Positions 1 through 8,993 of a DNA stretch of 64,000 bases are shown piece by piece. Source of the DNA: Claveliimonas monacensis (GTDB taxonomy: Bacteria; Bacillota; Clostridia; Lachnospirales; Lachnospiraceae); the NCBI RefSeq assembly GCF_014982975.1, contig NZ_JADCKL010000005.1, positions 1 through 64,000 of the forward strand, written 5' to 3'. The notes under the pieces are model-generated. The model searched no databases. It was not told where the DNA came from and saw only the letters and a program-made list of their open reading frames with translations. Position 1 is the stretch's first letter; each line of letters begins with the position of its first letter. Made by a program: the position numbers and the translations under genes.

Positions 1-29
1 CTGACCTGTACCCGCAGGGAGAAACTGGG

Positions 30-125
30 ATGTAAAAATCTGCTTACCAAGGTATGTAAAAAACTCCTTACCATACGATGTAAAAAACATCTTACCTAAC
101 AATGTAAAAAAGTGCTTGACATTTG
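30..125. repeat. Four tandem 24-bp repeats
   Basis: Four head-to-tail copies with an exact 24-bp period begin at 30, 54, 78 and 102. The consensus starts ATGTAAAAAA and continues to CTTACC, so each unit contains a GTAA...TTAC half-palindrome. The fourth copy is altered to CTTGACA, which forms a good -35 box. Repeated sites running straight into a promoter suggest operator or activator sites. An iteron role is possible but no replication gene is adjacent. The array lies outside the proposed left att site, so it may belong to the flanking DNA. Confidence 0.6.
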
Positions 126-146
126 CATAAAACGGCAGATTTTAAA
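116..146 (+). promoter_or_regulatory. Candidate rightward promoter at end of repeats
   Basis: A consensus TTGACA at 116-121 sits inside the fourth repeat. The matching -10 is weak (ATTTTA or TTTAAA at 139-146). It would transcribe towards the proposed att site, where I see no convincing gene. Confidence 0.3.
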
Positions 147-195
147 TCAGAACCGTACGCGCGCAGATATTGGCCACGGTGCGGTAAAAAGTTTG

Positions 196-226
196 AAAAA
201 TCCCGGAAGCCAGAATGCTTCCGGGA
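196..226 (-). terminator. Rho-independent terminator, leftward
   Basis: A perfect 10-bp stem (TCCCGGAAGC / GCTTCCGGGA) with a 6-nt loop is followed on the minus strand by a run of five Ts. It is placed to end the leftward defence-operon transcript about 175 bp after its last stop codon. Confidence 0.6.
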
Positions 227-296
227 TAAACATACTTCGGTAAATATTAACGTTTGGGTAACCGAAAAGGGCGGAAATACGGGGATTCAGCCGGGA

Positions 297-319
297 TTTG
301 TTGCAGATGCGTTACAAAC
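297..319. other. Candidate attL of the integrative mobilizable element
   Basis: This site matches the sequence just after the integrase gene (20231-20253) at 20 of 23 positions in the same orientation. It has the form of a tyrosine-recombinase core: arms TTTGTTGCA and GTTACAAAC, roughly inverted, around a short variable centre. The three mismatches fall only in that centre, as with coupling sequences of Tn916-type elements. If correct, the element spans about 20 kb and includes the defence operon. This is inference; no empty-site sequence is available here. Confidence 0.45.
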
Positions 320-400
320 CGTAGAAGACTGAATACGATTGAGGACACCTCTCTTAAACTTTAATGCTATATATCTTATTGCTAATTTATAAAATATAAT

Positions 401-1450
401 TCACTCCATTTCATCAGTATACAGTTCTTTCAAACATTCATCTATTTTCTTTGCCTCCCTATATTCCCGAATTTTTATTCTTATACTATTTTGTTCTTCG
501 ATTGCTTCCTCTTCTGAAAGGAATCCTGAATATGCTCTATACATTGGCCTATCATCTGTATCGGAAAAATAAACTTGTTTCAATTTATCTTGAACATCTT
601 CGATTTTACTAACCACTGCATTAAATATACTATTAACAATATAAACCCTTATAGTTTGGCCAAAAATTTCATATTCCATTCTGTCAATATATGCAGTCAA
701 AATTTCTTGTCCTATACTTCCGTCGAACATATCTGCTTTTATAAAATTTAATCTATCATTACTTCTAATTTTTTTGTGCTTAACTAATAACAGATACAGT
801 TTCTCTATCAAAAGTTTTTTATCATATTCACTCTCCAATTTTGACGGAAAAATATCTATATCCAAAGCACTCTCCAATTCATGTAGCCTTTCAAAATACC
901 CGATACTTTGAGAGAAAAAAGAAAGCATATCTTTATATTCTGGGACTTCTGCTTTAGGCCTAAACAAACTCATAATTAGAGCTTTAGCCATTTTATATTC
1001 TTTAATAAGTATTTCTAAATTTTGCGCTTTTTCAGGATGTAAGTTGTATCTAAATACTGTTTTTTTCTCTTCTAAATAATTTTCAATTTCTATATCTATT
1101 ATCTCTTTTTTTACGGACGTTAATTTGATATTTTTTTTCAATATCGTCCTATAGAATTCTATATTGATAGTCCGATCTTCTATCTGCACCGGCCATTCAA
1201 TTAATTCCATATAAGGCCCAACAACAACCCGCTCTACAGAATGTTCATCACTAATAGGGTATTTATTATCCCCATCAAACAAACTTGATCGAATGGTTTT
1301 TATTCCTTCAACCATCTGACCTTGTCCAGTCAACTGAACCTTTTCCAATGCCGCAGCAAACGCTTTGTAACTGTCGGGATTATCAAATGTTAAAGTTTCT
1401 GTATATTTTTCGTCCTCATCAGAAAATAATTTTTTAAGTCTATTTGACAT
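401..1450 (-). CDS. Unrecognised 349-aa protein, last gene of defence operon
   Basis: I do not recognise a family. The protein is 349 aa, acidic and lysine-rich, without signal peptide or clear membrane segments, so probably cytosolic. The middle (about residues 95-250) looks helical. Its start codon lies 1 bp after the stop of the AbiGi-like gene, with a GGGG-type ribosome binding site about 8 nt upstream, so the two are almost certainly translationally coupled. By position it would be the partner of the AbiGi-like protein, the place AbiGii holds in lactococcal AbiG, but I cannot see a nucleotidyltransferase motif. It is AT-rich like the rest of the operon. Confidence 0.7.
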   Translation of the reverse strand: MSNRLKKLFSDEDEKYTETLTFDNPDSYKAFAAALEKVQLTGQGQMVEGIKTIRSSLFDGDNKYPISDEHSVERVVVGPYMELIEWPVQIEDRTINIEFYRTILKKNIKLTSVKKEIIDIEIENYLEEKKTVFRYNLHPEKAQNLEILIKEYKMAKALIMSLFRPKAEVPEYKDMLSFFSQSIGYFERLHELESALDIDIFPSKLESEYDKKLLIEKLYLLLVKHKKIRSNDRLNFIKADMFDGSIGQEILTAYIDRMEYEIFGQTIRVYIVNSIFNAVVSKIEDVQDKLKQVYFSDTDDRPMYRAYSGFLSEEEAIEEQNSIRIKIREYREAKKIDECLKELYTDEME

Positions 1451-1451
1451 A

Positions 1452-2369
1452 TCACCAATCCCCTTTTATCTCATCTAATACCAAAATTCTGCTTATCAAT
1501 AAACCTTTTTGTTCATCCATCGAAAGAGAATCAGAAAAGTTTTCCTTTGACAAACTACTAATATATTTAATTAAATCAATCCTATCACTCGAATTTGATA
1601 CGATAAGATATTTAATATCCTTATAATCAAACTTCAACCACAAATTACTATATTGATCATCTTCTAAGAACTGGTTAATTGCACTCTTTTTTCCGATAAT
1701 ATTCTGCTTAACAATTACCTTTTCCACATTACATTTATGAAGTTCTTCACTATTTGGAATATATCTCCATTCCTTTTCATCATGAAAATTTTTTATAAAA
1801 TGAACTGATTTCCCAGTAGACAATATCCGAGTCATCGTTCCTCTCAAAGGCTTTATAAATGAAAGTTTTGATAATATATCCTCATATAACTCATCTGGCA
1901 GATCCTCTAACCCAAACGCATATCCTAAAAATTTATGCATTTCAGCAGAAAATCCAGACATGGCGTTCAGATAATGAATAGGTTGCAAATTATGCTGCTC
2001 GCCCCATCTCTTAGAAAATGCAATTGCGTATTTTCCATAAAAAGCGGGATGTGTGCTATATGTTCTAGCCTCCTTTTTTTCAGTTTCTGTCATTTGCCCC
2101 CAATCATCTTCAGCTATTTCAATTTGAAAACTGTTTGTCAAATTGTGGAACGGTACGTCACAAAAACACTTTTGAAGAATAGAAATATCAGTTTTAATAT
2201 GACCATCCACTTCTATTTTCAAATAAGAGATATCCTCATCACAATATCGCGGTATGAGCGCTTTTTTCTTCAATGCACTTTTCAAATACTGTATCTGATT
2301 CATAAAATGAAAAAGAGTATTCGCACTCTGTACATATTCACTATTTTCATTAAATAATTCTATTTCCAT
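1452..2369 (-). CDS. AbiGi-like abortive infection protein
   Basis: A 305-aa soluble protein resembling the AbiGi family (putative antitoxin or regulatory half of an abortive-infection pair). Recognition rests on an N-terminal FHFM segment, the YGKYAIAFSKRWGEQ motif followed by PIHYLN near residues 110-135, and an EWRYIP motif near residue 200, all typical of that family. The length is normal. The start has a GAGGG ribosome binding site. It follows the AlbA_2 gene by about 60 bp and abuts the 349-aa gene, forming a terminal two-gene module in the defence operon. Family assignment is from memory of motifs and should be treated as probable; antitoxin role is inference. Confidence 0.6.
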   Translation of the reverse strand: MEIELFNENSEYVQSANTLFHFMNQIQYLKSALKKKALIPRYCDEDISYLKIEVDGHIKTDISILQKCFCDVPFHNLTNSFQIEIAEDDWGQMTETEKKEARTYSTHPAFYGKYAIAFSKRWGEQHNLQPIHYLNAMSGFSAEMHKFLGYAFGLEDLPDELYEDILSKLSFIKPLRGTMTRILSTGKSVHFIKNFHDEKEWRYIPNSEELHKCNVEKVIVKQNIIGKKSAINQFLEDDQYSNLWLKFDYKDIKYLIVSNSSDRIDLIKYISSLSKENFSDSLSMDEQKGLLISRILVLDEIKGDW

Positions 2370-2431
2370 GCATCATCCCTCTATAATTGCATTTTCTCAT
2401 AATCTCCATAAAGACTTACCATTCCACAATT

Positions 2432-4000
2432 TTACATATTAAAATAGTATTCGCCATTTTTCTCTTTTCGCATAATTCCGCAATCCATCGATTTTCTGAT
2501 AATTCTTGATGCTGTGTTCTCTGAAATACCGAAAGTATTTGCTATTGTTGTCCGATTAAAACAATACTTTGATCCATATTTTCCCAACAGCTCCAATAAC
2601 TTTTCAAAATTTCTTTTATTAAAGCTCTTTCCCACTTTACATTCCAACCACTTTTTCAGCTCTTCTTTCTCCTTTTCACCCGAAGAAAGTTGCATATCTC
2701 CGGAAGAAAGTTGCGGTTTATCGGAAGATTGTTGCAATTTACCGGAAGATTGTTGCGGTTTTGCATTTTCAATTTCTAATTTTAATTCCAACTGTGCAGA
2801 GCGAGCTTCACTTCGATTTGGCAAAGTTACAATAAAGAAATATTCATCTGAATAGAATTCCGGTTGCTCTGTATAATCAACATAAGAATTAAGAATTCTC
2901 CGAATGCCACTTCCTCGGCGTTCCATATAATGAAGCCTTCCAAACGTATCCGAAATGATTTCATTTCGCCGCATAGATGGCACGCGTTTTAAGTCTAAAT
3001 CCTGTATCCGACTGCCATTTATCATTCCTCCCGGCGAGGATATTTCCATTCTGTCATCATACATATCCACATGCACCTCTGCTCCTATGCTCTGGTAATC
3101 CCTGTGGATAAGCGCATTTACAAGCACTTCGCGGACTGCTTTAAAAGGATAATCACTCTTCTCTTCCCGGCGCATCCCGCGAATCGACCACGGGCTCTTT
3201 GAGTTAGTACGAATAAAAGCCTCTGCATTCGCTAAAAGCGTTATTAAGCTTACACCTGTAAATTCCTCATCATCCAATGCATCTCCTTCTACAGAGCCTT
3301 TTTCTATACCTTTCCATCTGGTACATACGACTTTCGATTGTTTTAAGTAACCTTGATCACAAAGAAGCAGTCCGGCATTTGTTACTATTCCATCTTCTGT
3401 CACAAACCCCATCGAAACAAGGTCTTTTGTCAAATCGAAATCGTCCCCTGTTTCCTTTTTAAACGTAGCTGCGAGCAGTGTAAAACTGACATCTGATAAG
3501 TTATAGGAACTGGGAAGGGAATCGTATGTTTTATTCATTCCTTTCAGAATCAGATTATTCTGTTCAATTACAGTAGCGATTTCAGATCTGTCTCCCCGTC
3601 TTACATATATTTCTCTTGTTTTTTCATGAACATAGTAATATGGATAATGAGGGCCATTGGCCACTTCAAGATCAATACATAACCGGTCATCAATTCTGCT
3701 ACTAAACGGCGTCAGCGTGTAGCGTACCGGCGGTTCTACTCTTGAGGTCAAAAGCTCTGAAATTTTACTTGCCGTGCTCTGTGCGTCATCAAGTCCTATC
3801 GGATCATGTCCATTATTAGTTACTCCAAAAAGAATATGTCCGCCTTTTGTATTTGCAAATGCTACAACAGATTTTAACCAGCTTTTAGGTTTTTCTTTCT
3901 CCAAGGACACTTTGTAATCCAAATGTGTCGCTTCTATTCCCTGAAAATCTTCAAACTTCATAAATATAGGCTCACCTTTCACAAGTGCAGGACTGCTCAA
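2432..4000 (-). CDS. AlbA_2/Schlafen-like DNA-binding protein with GHKL-like ATPase region
   Basis: A 522-aa protein. The N-terminal part (about 14-130) is an AlbA_2 (Schlafen-fold) domain, with the AFANTKGGHILFGV motif. A GHKL/HATPase_c_4-like region follows (REVLVNALIHRDY near 290, RRGSGIRRI near 365), and a winged-helix segment ends the protein (about 465-520). Between them is a linker of four 7-residue repeats (Q-x-S-S-G/D-x-x) encoded by four 21-bp repeats. Such proteins are often annotated as ATP-binding transcriptional regulators and are frequent in defence islands. The start overlaps the Res stop codon (ATGA-type), so it is cotranslated with the type III endonuclease. A second ATG 13 codons downstream (MKFEDFQG) is an alternative start. 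Whether it regulates the operon or is an effector is unknown. Confidence 0.8.
   Translation of the reverse strand: MSSPALVKGEPIFMKFEDFQGIEATHLDYKVSLEKEKPKSWLKSVVAFANTKGGHILFGVTNNGHDPIGLDDAQSTASKISELLTSRVEPPVRYTLTPFSSRIDDRLCIDLEVANGPHYPYYYVHEKTREIYVRRGDRSEIATVIEQNNLILKGMNKTYDSLPSSYNLSDVSFTLLAATFKKETGDDFDLTKDLVSMGFVTEDGIVTNAGLLLCDQGYLKQSKVVCTRWKGIEKGSVEGDALDDEEFTGVSLITLLANAEAFIRTNSKSPWSIRGMRREEKSDYPFKAVREVLVNALIHRDYQSIGAEVHVDMYDDRMEISSPGGMINGSRIQDLDLKRVPSMRRNEIISDTFGRLHYMERRGSGIRRILNSYVDYTEQPEFYSDEYFFIVTLPNRSEARSAQLELKLEIENAKPQQSSGKLQQSSDKPQLSSGDMQLSSGEKEKEELKKWLECKVGKSFNKRNFEKLLELLGKYGSKYCFNRTTIANTFGISENTASRIIRKSMDCGIMRKEKNGEYYFNM
2681..2765 (-). repeat. Four 21-bp repeats inside the AlbA_2 gene
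   Basis: Units of 21 bp beginning (C)CGGAAGA with TTGC in the middle recur exactly in register and encode the seven-residue repeats of the linker. They keep the reading frame, so changes in copy number would only lengthen or shorten the linker. Confidence 0.75.
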
Positions 4001-7000
4001 TCACTCTCTGCCACACCAAACTTATTAACAAAATCTTCATATCCATTAACCCATGCAAATTTCATGTCATTTGACACTGCCTGGAAGTGAAGCTCACCAC
4101 AGTGTATCTTGTTTCGTTCAATTTCTGTAAGATCTGCCCATGTCTTACCGGCTTTTGTCTCCACTATAAAATAAATCCCTATATCGGCATCTGTCAAAGC
4201 TTCTTTACGACAAACAATAGCCCAGTCTGGACTGTAATTACCATAAGGTGTATCGATTATAAATCCGCCTTTCTTCAATTTTGTAAAAAGTAGTACATTT
4301 TCATTATTTTCCAGCTTATGGGCAAATTGCGACTCTCCCTCGCTATCTAATTTATAATACTCATTCATCGCAGAACTTCTGTCAGACTTTGCTTTGAATA
4401 CTCTCCATTCCTGTTCAAAATCCGCCTCTGTGATCGTATCAAGTTCAAAAATATTGCGCTCGTCCAATTCATAGCCATTTATCACTTCATAAGAGGTAAG
4501 ATTTGCTGCTTTCGTATCATCAAGAATTCCTTTAATCATTTGTGTTACATCATCAAGAATATCTTGATTATTCAACAATTCTCGCTTTTCTATTCCGTTT
4601 ATAATTTTAAAAATTGCAAGTCGGGGCAACATAGTATGATACATGATAAAGTTCACAATTTCAAAATCCGACTTTGGATCAGAACTAATTTCTACTTCCA
4701 GTTCTTTATCTCCGTAAACCGTCTCCTCCATAATAAACATCTGGGATGCATTGAACTTCGCTCTTCCTGTTTCAACCTTATACTCATTCTTTGCCCTCTT
4801 AAACAAAAGGGCCTGATTTATCTGGAAAATACAATCTTCAATGAACTTATCTTTATCGATCTTAAATCTGTAAATAGATCGTTTCATCAAATTATTTCTC
4901 AGCCCCAAATAAATCTTTTTGAATTCGCCTTCTGTCACATAAGATCTTATACCATTTTCATACGATACGTTATCTCCATTGATAATCTCAATTTTTCTTG
5001 TGCCTTTCTGGACCATTAATTCTTTAAACCGCTGCTTAATCATCTGCGTATGTACGTATAATGTATCATTAACAAATACCATATTATCCAAAGTTCTTGT
5101 GATTTGTTTTGCTGAACCTTTCAGCATATTGTCGGAATTCATTACACCCGCCGATACCAATTCTTCTTTCAGCGTGTCCACCAGTTCAGCGCTAATCACA
5201 CTCTCAGAAACTCCGGCAGATTTCAGCGTTTCAATCAGAATTTCAGCGGTAACCTCATCCTTAACAAAGTGCATCTGTTCATTAAAATCTTTCTGAAGTG
5301 CAGCGGCAAAATGGTCATAATAATCATTCGCAATGACAGTCAGTTCATTAATTCTACGATCAATACAACGATTACCTGTGTTGTCAACCGGTAATCTTAA
5401 TCCTCGACCGATCTCCTGTTTCTTCGCAATATCAGACCCGCCAGCTTTTAATGTACACAAAGTGAATACATTCGGGTTATCCCATCCTTCCCTGAGAGCA
5501 GAATGAGAAAAGATAAAAGCAAGCGGTTCGTCAAATGAAATCAACTCGTCTTTCTTTTCAAGAATCAAACTGATACCTCTGTCAATATCCTCTTGAGATT
5601 TTGCTTTAAGCTTTACATCATTATCATCTACAGCCGAATCCCATCCTTCTACATCCACCGCATTATTTTTCTTATCCCTGGCAAAATACCCCTCCCGGAC
5701 AGCCTGTACATTCATATAATCCGGGAAATATTCTTTATTCATCTCCAATAGATGCGCGTGTGTTGATACATATTTTCTATATTCCTCATCAAAAATACGT
5801 AGATATTCGCCTCTTCCATCCGGAGCAGACTCATCGCGCACTTTGTCTACCGCATCAATGAAAAACAAAGTCAGTGCCTTAATTTTTCTTCCTTGACGGA
5901 TAATATTAAACTGTTTCGCGAAATGGCTCTGGATTGCCAGTCTTATCTGAATCCGAACAGCCTCATTCTTTTCAATTTCATAATTACTGTGTCCTGTCTC
6001 AAGACTGAAAAATCCCTCCTTAGTCGCTACTGACAAGGGTTTTAATTTATGCGGTTCTTCTGCAATACGATAATCTTTATATTGGGATAATCCTCCGGAT
6101 AACTCTTCCAGCGACGCTCCGCCTCTTACATGAAATGACTTGAACCGGATCGTACCGCCCTGATCCTGTGTAAAGATTTCTATTTTTGCCTTTAAATCAG
6201 AGGTAAATGCAAGATATCTAATATAAGGGTAATCCTTTGGAATCACACCATATACAGTCTTAACTACAATTTTTTTTACTAAATCTTTCTGATATGCCGC
6301 ATATGAATCCAATTTATAGATCTGATTATATAATTGCCTATGCGTCGCCGAATACCGCAAGGTAAACAGTGGATGTAATTCTTCAATAGCAGTCAGCGAT
6401 TTTGACTTTTTCTTCTTTGTTCCTTCTATTTTCTGCGGTTCATCTATAATGACTATCGGTTTTATATATTTAATGTCCTCCCATAAATTCTGACCGTACT
6501 CATCTTCTTTACGTATTTTATTTGTATCCTTATTAAATGCCTGGATATTTAAGACACAGATACTTAAATCATTGCTCTCTACCAGTTTTGAGCTGATATT
6601 TTTAGCTTCATCACTATCGTAAATAAAACTGTGTTTGCCGATATCAATGTTATAAAGCCTCTTAAAATGATCGGTCAGCTGATCTATAGATTTTTCCACT
6701 CCTTTCCGGATGGCAATAGATGGAACTACAATCATAAACTTACGAAATCCATACTCCTGATAAAGTTCAAGGATTGTACGGAGATATACATAAGTCTTGC
6801 CAGTACCCGTCTCCATCTCAATTGTGAAATTATTCCCAGCTGCCAGAACACTGTCCGCAAACAAATCATTCGACAACTGTACTTTACGTAAATTTTCAAG
6901 CAGCCGGCTTCCTACAACAATATCGTTATTTCTGACCGGATCACCTTCGTTAGTTTTACGGCTGCGATTGGGTCTGTAAATTCCATCCACATACCTTGAC

Positions 7001-7089
7001 AGCCCCCTGAATAACTCTACCGTAGAACGGATTGCCTGTATCTGGTAATCAAGATCATCCTCGAATTGGAATGTAATACGTTTCGTCAT
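3997..7089 (-). CDS. res: Type III restriction enzyme, Res subunit
   Basis: A 1030-aa ATP-dependent helicase/endonuclease that acts with the adjacent Mod subunit to cut unmethylated DNA after translocation or sliding. Superfamily 2 motifs are intact: Walker A ETGTGKT near residue 93, motif II DEPQ near 216, and motif VI QEIGRGLRLP near 560. The C-terminal nuclease has a PD-(D/E)xK signature, PDW near 955 and ETKAGK near 975. Length is normal for Res. It starts 12 bp after the Mod stop codon and its stop overlaps the AlbA_2 start, so all three are one transcription unit. Nothing suggests inactivation. Confidence 0.93.
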   Translation of the reverse strand: MTKRITFQFEDDLDYQIQAIRSTVELFRGLSRYVDGIYRPNRSRKTNEGDPVRNNDIVVGSRLLENLRKVQLSNDLFADSVLAAGNNFTIEMETGTGKTYVYLRTILELYQEYGFRKFMIVVPSIAIRKGVEKSIDQLTDHFKRLYNIDIGKHSFIYDSDEAKNISSKLVESNDLSICVLNIQAFNKDTNKIRKEDEYGQNLWEDIKYIKPIVIIDEPQKIEGTKKKKSKSLTAIEELHPLFTLRYSATHRQLYNQIYKLDSYAAYQKDLVKKIVVKTVYGVIPKDYPYIRYLAFTSDLKAKIEIFTQDQGGTIRFKSFHVRGGASLEELSGGLSQYKDYRIAEEPHKLKPLSVATKEGFFSLETGHSNYEIEKNEAVRIQIRLAIQSHFAKQFNIIRQGRKIKALTLFFIDAVDKVRDESAPDGRGEYLRIFDEEYRKYVSTHAHLLEMNKEYFPDYMNVQAVREGYFARDKKNNAVDVEGWDSAVDDNDVKLKAKSQEDIDRGISLILEKKDELISFDEPLAFIFSHSALREGWDNPNVFTLCTLKAGGSDIAKKQEIGRGLRLPVDNTGNRCIDRRINELTVIANDYYDHFAAALQKDFNEQMHFVKDEVTAEILIETLKSAGVSESVISAELVDTLKEELVSAGVMNSDNMLKGSAKQITRTLDNMVFVNDTLYVHTQMIKQRFKELMVQKGTRKIEIINGDNVSYENGIRSYVTEGEFKKIYLGLRNNLMKRSIYRFKIDKDKFIEDCIFQINQALLFKRAKNEYKVETGRAKFNASQMFIMEETVYGDKELEVEISSDPKSDFEIVNFIMYHTMLPRLAIFKIINGIEKRELLNNQDILDDVTQMIKGILDDTKAANLTSYEVINGYELDERNIFELDTITEADFEQEWRVFKAKSDRSSAMNEYYKLDSEGESQFAHKLENNENVLLFTKLKKGGFIIDTPYGNYSPDWAIVCRKEALTDADIGIYFIVETKAGKTWADLTEIERNKIHCGELHFQAVSNDMKFAWVNGYEDFVNKFGVAESD

Positions 7090-7101
7090 AACCCGTTCTC
7101 C

Positions 7102-8973
7102 TTAAATAAATTCTACGGTATATGTCGGCTTGTTTGTACCCGCATTCTTTTCTATCAGTGCTTTGAGCCTTCGGAATGTCTCGTCTTTCAAGGCAATATC
7201 ATCTTTAAACGCAGAATCTCTGAAGATAAACTTAATGGGCAGCGGATCCAGTTCTGCAAGTTTAGACACTAAATTCTCTGTGATTTCCGTTTCCAGACAT
7301 ACGAGGTAACTACTTGCATAAAGATAGGTACGATCCCCAATATCCGATAACTGTTCCATTTTTTCCGAAAGCGCAACATCTCGCTGACGGAGCATCAATT
7401 CATATACAATGTCAATATCCTTTGCATCAGGCATAAAATCCAAGAGATCTGGAGTGTACTCAAGCTGACTGATATCTATCTGTCCTAAATCCATCAAAGA
7501 ATTCCATTTGATATTCGTATCAGCAGTTCTGAAAACTTTGAAACCGATGTCAATATCAGCGTCTGGATGTTCCTGCTTTATTCTGTCACCAGCTCGACGA
7601 ATGCGTTCTGTCCCCATGTCACAAATTGATTGAAAAAACTCATTACTGTCATCACACATTTCTGATATTTGAACTAATATCCACCTACGCTTTCCACCAT
7701 CTTCTATATTTTGTTGCATTACTGCATCAGCTGTAGTTGCCGAACCAGAAAAGAAATCCATAATGATTGAGTCATGTTCTGATGCTAACGTAAGCAGGTA
7801 TCTTATGAGTAATGACGGCTTTGGCGTAGAAAATAAGCTAGTTACTGGAACTTCTGGAAACAGATTTTTTAGCTCATACTTTGCTTTCCTTGTATGTCCT
7901 GTCACATCTAAGTCCACACAAAGCGTTGATGGTGGAAGACCTTTCATATCAGATAAATATGTTCTTCTAATCAGCCTTGTTTCATCTTCCGAAAAACGCA
8001 GTTCTCCAGTTTTTAGTTTCTCTTGAACAGTTTCCCATGACCATCTCCATCCATTAGCTGGATGCTTTATAATTTTTCCGCTCGGTGTTGTTATATCATA
8101 TTGCAAATTTACTCTCAATCCAGGATTGTTTACTGGATTTCCATCAAACCATGGACCTTTCGGATCATTATCTGGATTCTTAAAATGAGCCCTTTTCTTT
8201 GGATCATTCAGAAAATGCGGCTTCCATTGCGAACTCTTTGCGTAAACAAGAATATTGTTATGATCCTCCGAAAAAGTTAATGCATTATTATTACTATTGT
8301 CACTAGATTTCCAAACCATATCTGCCATGAAACAATCCACACCAAATATCTCATCACATATTTCTTTAAGATTTGCATGTTCATTCCTATCTATAGAAAT
8401 AAACATAACTCCATCATCTGTTAGCATGTCTTTGGCAATTTTCAATCTAGGATACATCATCGATAACCAATTAGCATGAAATCTATTTTGCGACCTATTG
8501 TTCACAACCAAACGATTTCCTTCTTCATCAAAATGTCCTTCCGACATATCACTTTCTTCTTTTGCTGATACAAAATTATCCATATAGACAAAATCATTCC
8601 CCGTATTATACGGAGGATCGATATATATCATCTTGACAGCGCCATAATAGTTTTGACGGAGTAATTTTAAAACTTCCAGATTATCGCCCTCAATATAAAG
8701 ATTTTCTGTTGTGTCTATATCTTTGCTGTCCTCCGGAATAAATTTCAAAGTTCTTCCGAAAACCTCTTCCTGCGCGATCTTCTTTGCATTCTTTTTACCC
8801 GCCCAGGTAAGCTCATATTTTTCACTGTCAACTTCCCTAAATTCTCCTAATTCTTCCTTTAAGGCTTCAAAATCCACTTCTCCATCCTTTACTGCAGATG
8901 GAAATAACTGTGCTATTTTTTTTACATTGTCTCCTACAATATCATTAATCTGCTGTGATACCTTATTATCCAT
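7102..8973 (-). CDS. mod: Type III DNA methyltransferase, Mod subunit
   Basis: A 623-aa DNA adenine methyltransferase of the beta class that modifies the recognition site and provides specificity to Res. The catalytic DPPYNTG motif is near residue 119 and the AdoMet-binding FFSGSATTADAV motif near 406; the segment between would be the target-recognition domain. This order is as expected for Mod proteins, and length is normal. It lies 20 bp after the 234-aa gene and 12 bp before Res. Mod target domains vary fast, so the recognised site cannot be read from sequence. Seen motifs make the assignment secure. Confidence 0.93.
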   Translation of the reverse strand: MDNKVSQQINDIVGDNVKKIAQLFPSAVKDGEVDFEALKEELGEFREVDSEKYELTWAGKKNAKKIAQEEVFGRTLKFIPEDSKDIDTTENLYIEGDNLEVLKLLRQNYYGAVKMIYIDPPYNTGNDFVYMDNFVSAKEESDMSEGHFDEEGNRLVVNNRSQNRFHANWLSMMYPRLKIAKDMLTDDGVMFISIDRNEHANLKEICDEIFGVDCFMADMVWKSSDNSNNNALTFSEDHNNILVYAKSSQWKPHFLNDPKKRAHFKNPDNDPKGPWFDGNPVNNPGLRVNLQYDITTPSGKIIKHPANGWRWSWETVQEKLKTGELRFSEDETRLIRRTYLSDMKGLPPSTLCVDLDVTGHTRKAKYELKNLFPEVPVTSLFSTPKPSLLIRYLLTLASEHDSIIMDFFSGSATTADAVMQQNIEDGGKRRWILVQISEMCDDSNEFFQSICDMGTERIRRAGDRIKQEHPDADIDIGFKVFRTADTNIKWNSLMDLGQIDISQLEYTPDLLDFMPDAKDIDIVYELMLRQRDVALSEKMEQLSDIGDRTYLYASSYLVCLETEITENLVSKLAELDPLPIKFIFRDSAFKDDIALKDETFRRLKALIEKNAGTNKPTYTVEFI

Positions 8974-8993
8974 AACTTATGTCCTCCGTTGCT

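Noticed and set aside
30-125. Possible CRISPR array
   Set aside because: The 24-bp units are contiguous, with no unique spacers between them and no cas gene nearby.
123-332. ORF of 69 codons at the left edge
   Set aside because: It starts at TTG inside the promoter, has no ribosome binding site, and runs through a terminator hairpin and the proposed att site.
2681-2765. Repeat cluster as mobile or CRISPR-like
   Set aside because: The period is exactly seven codons and it is in frame within a conserved protein.
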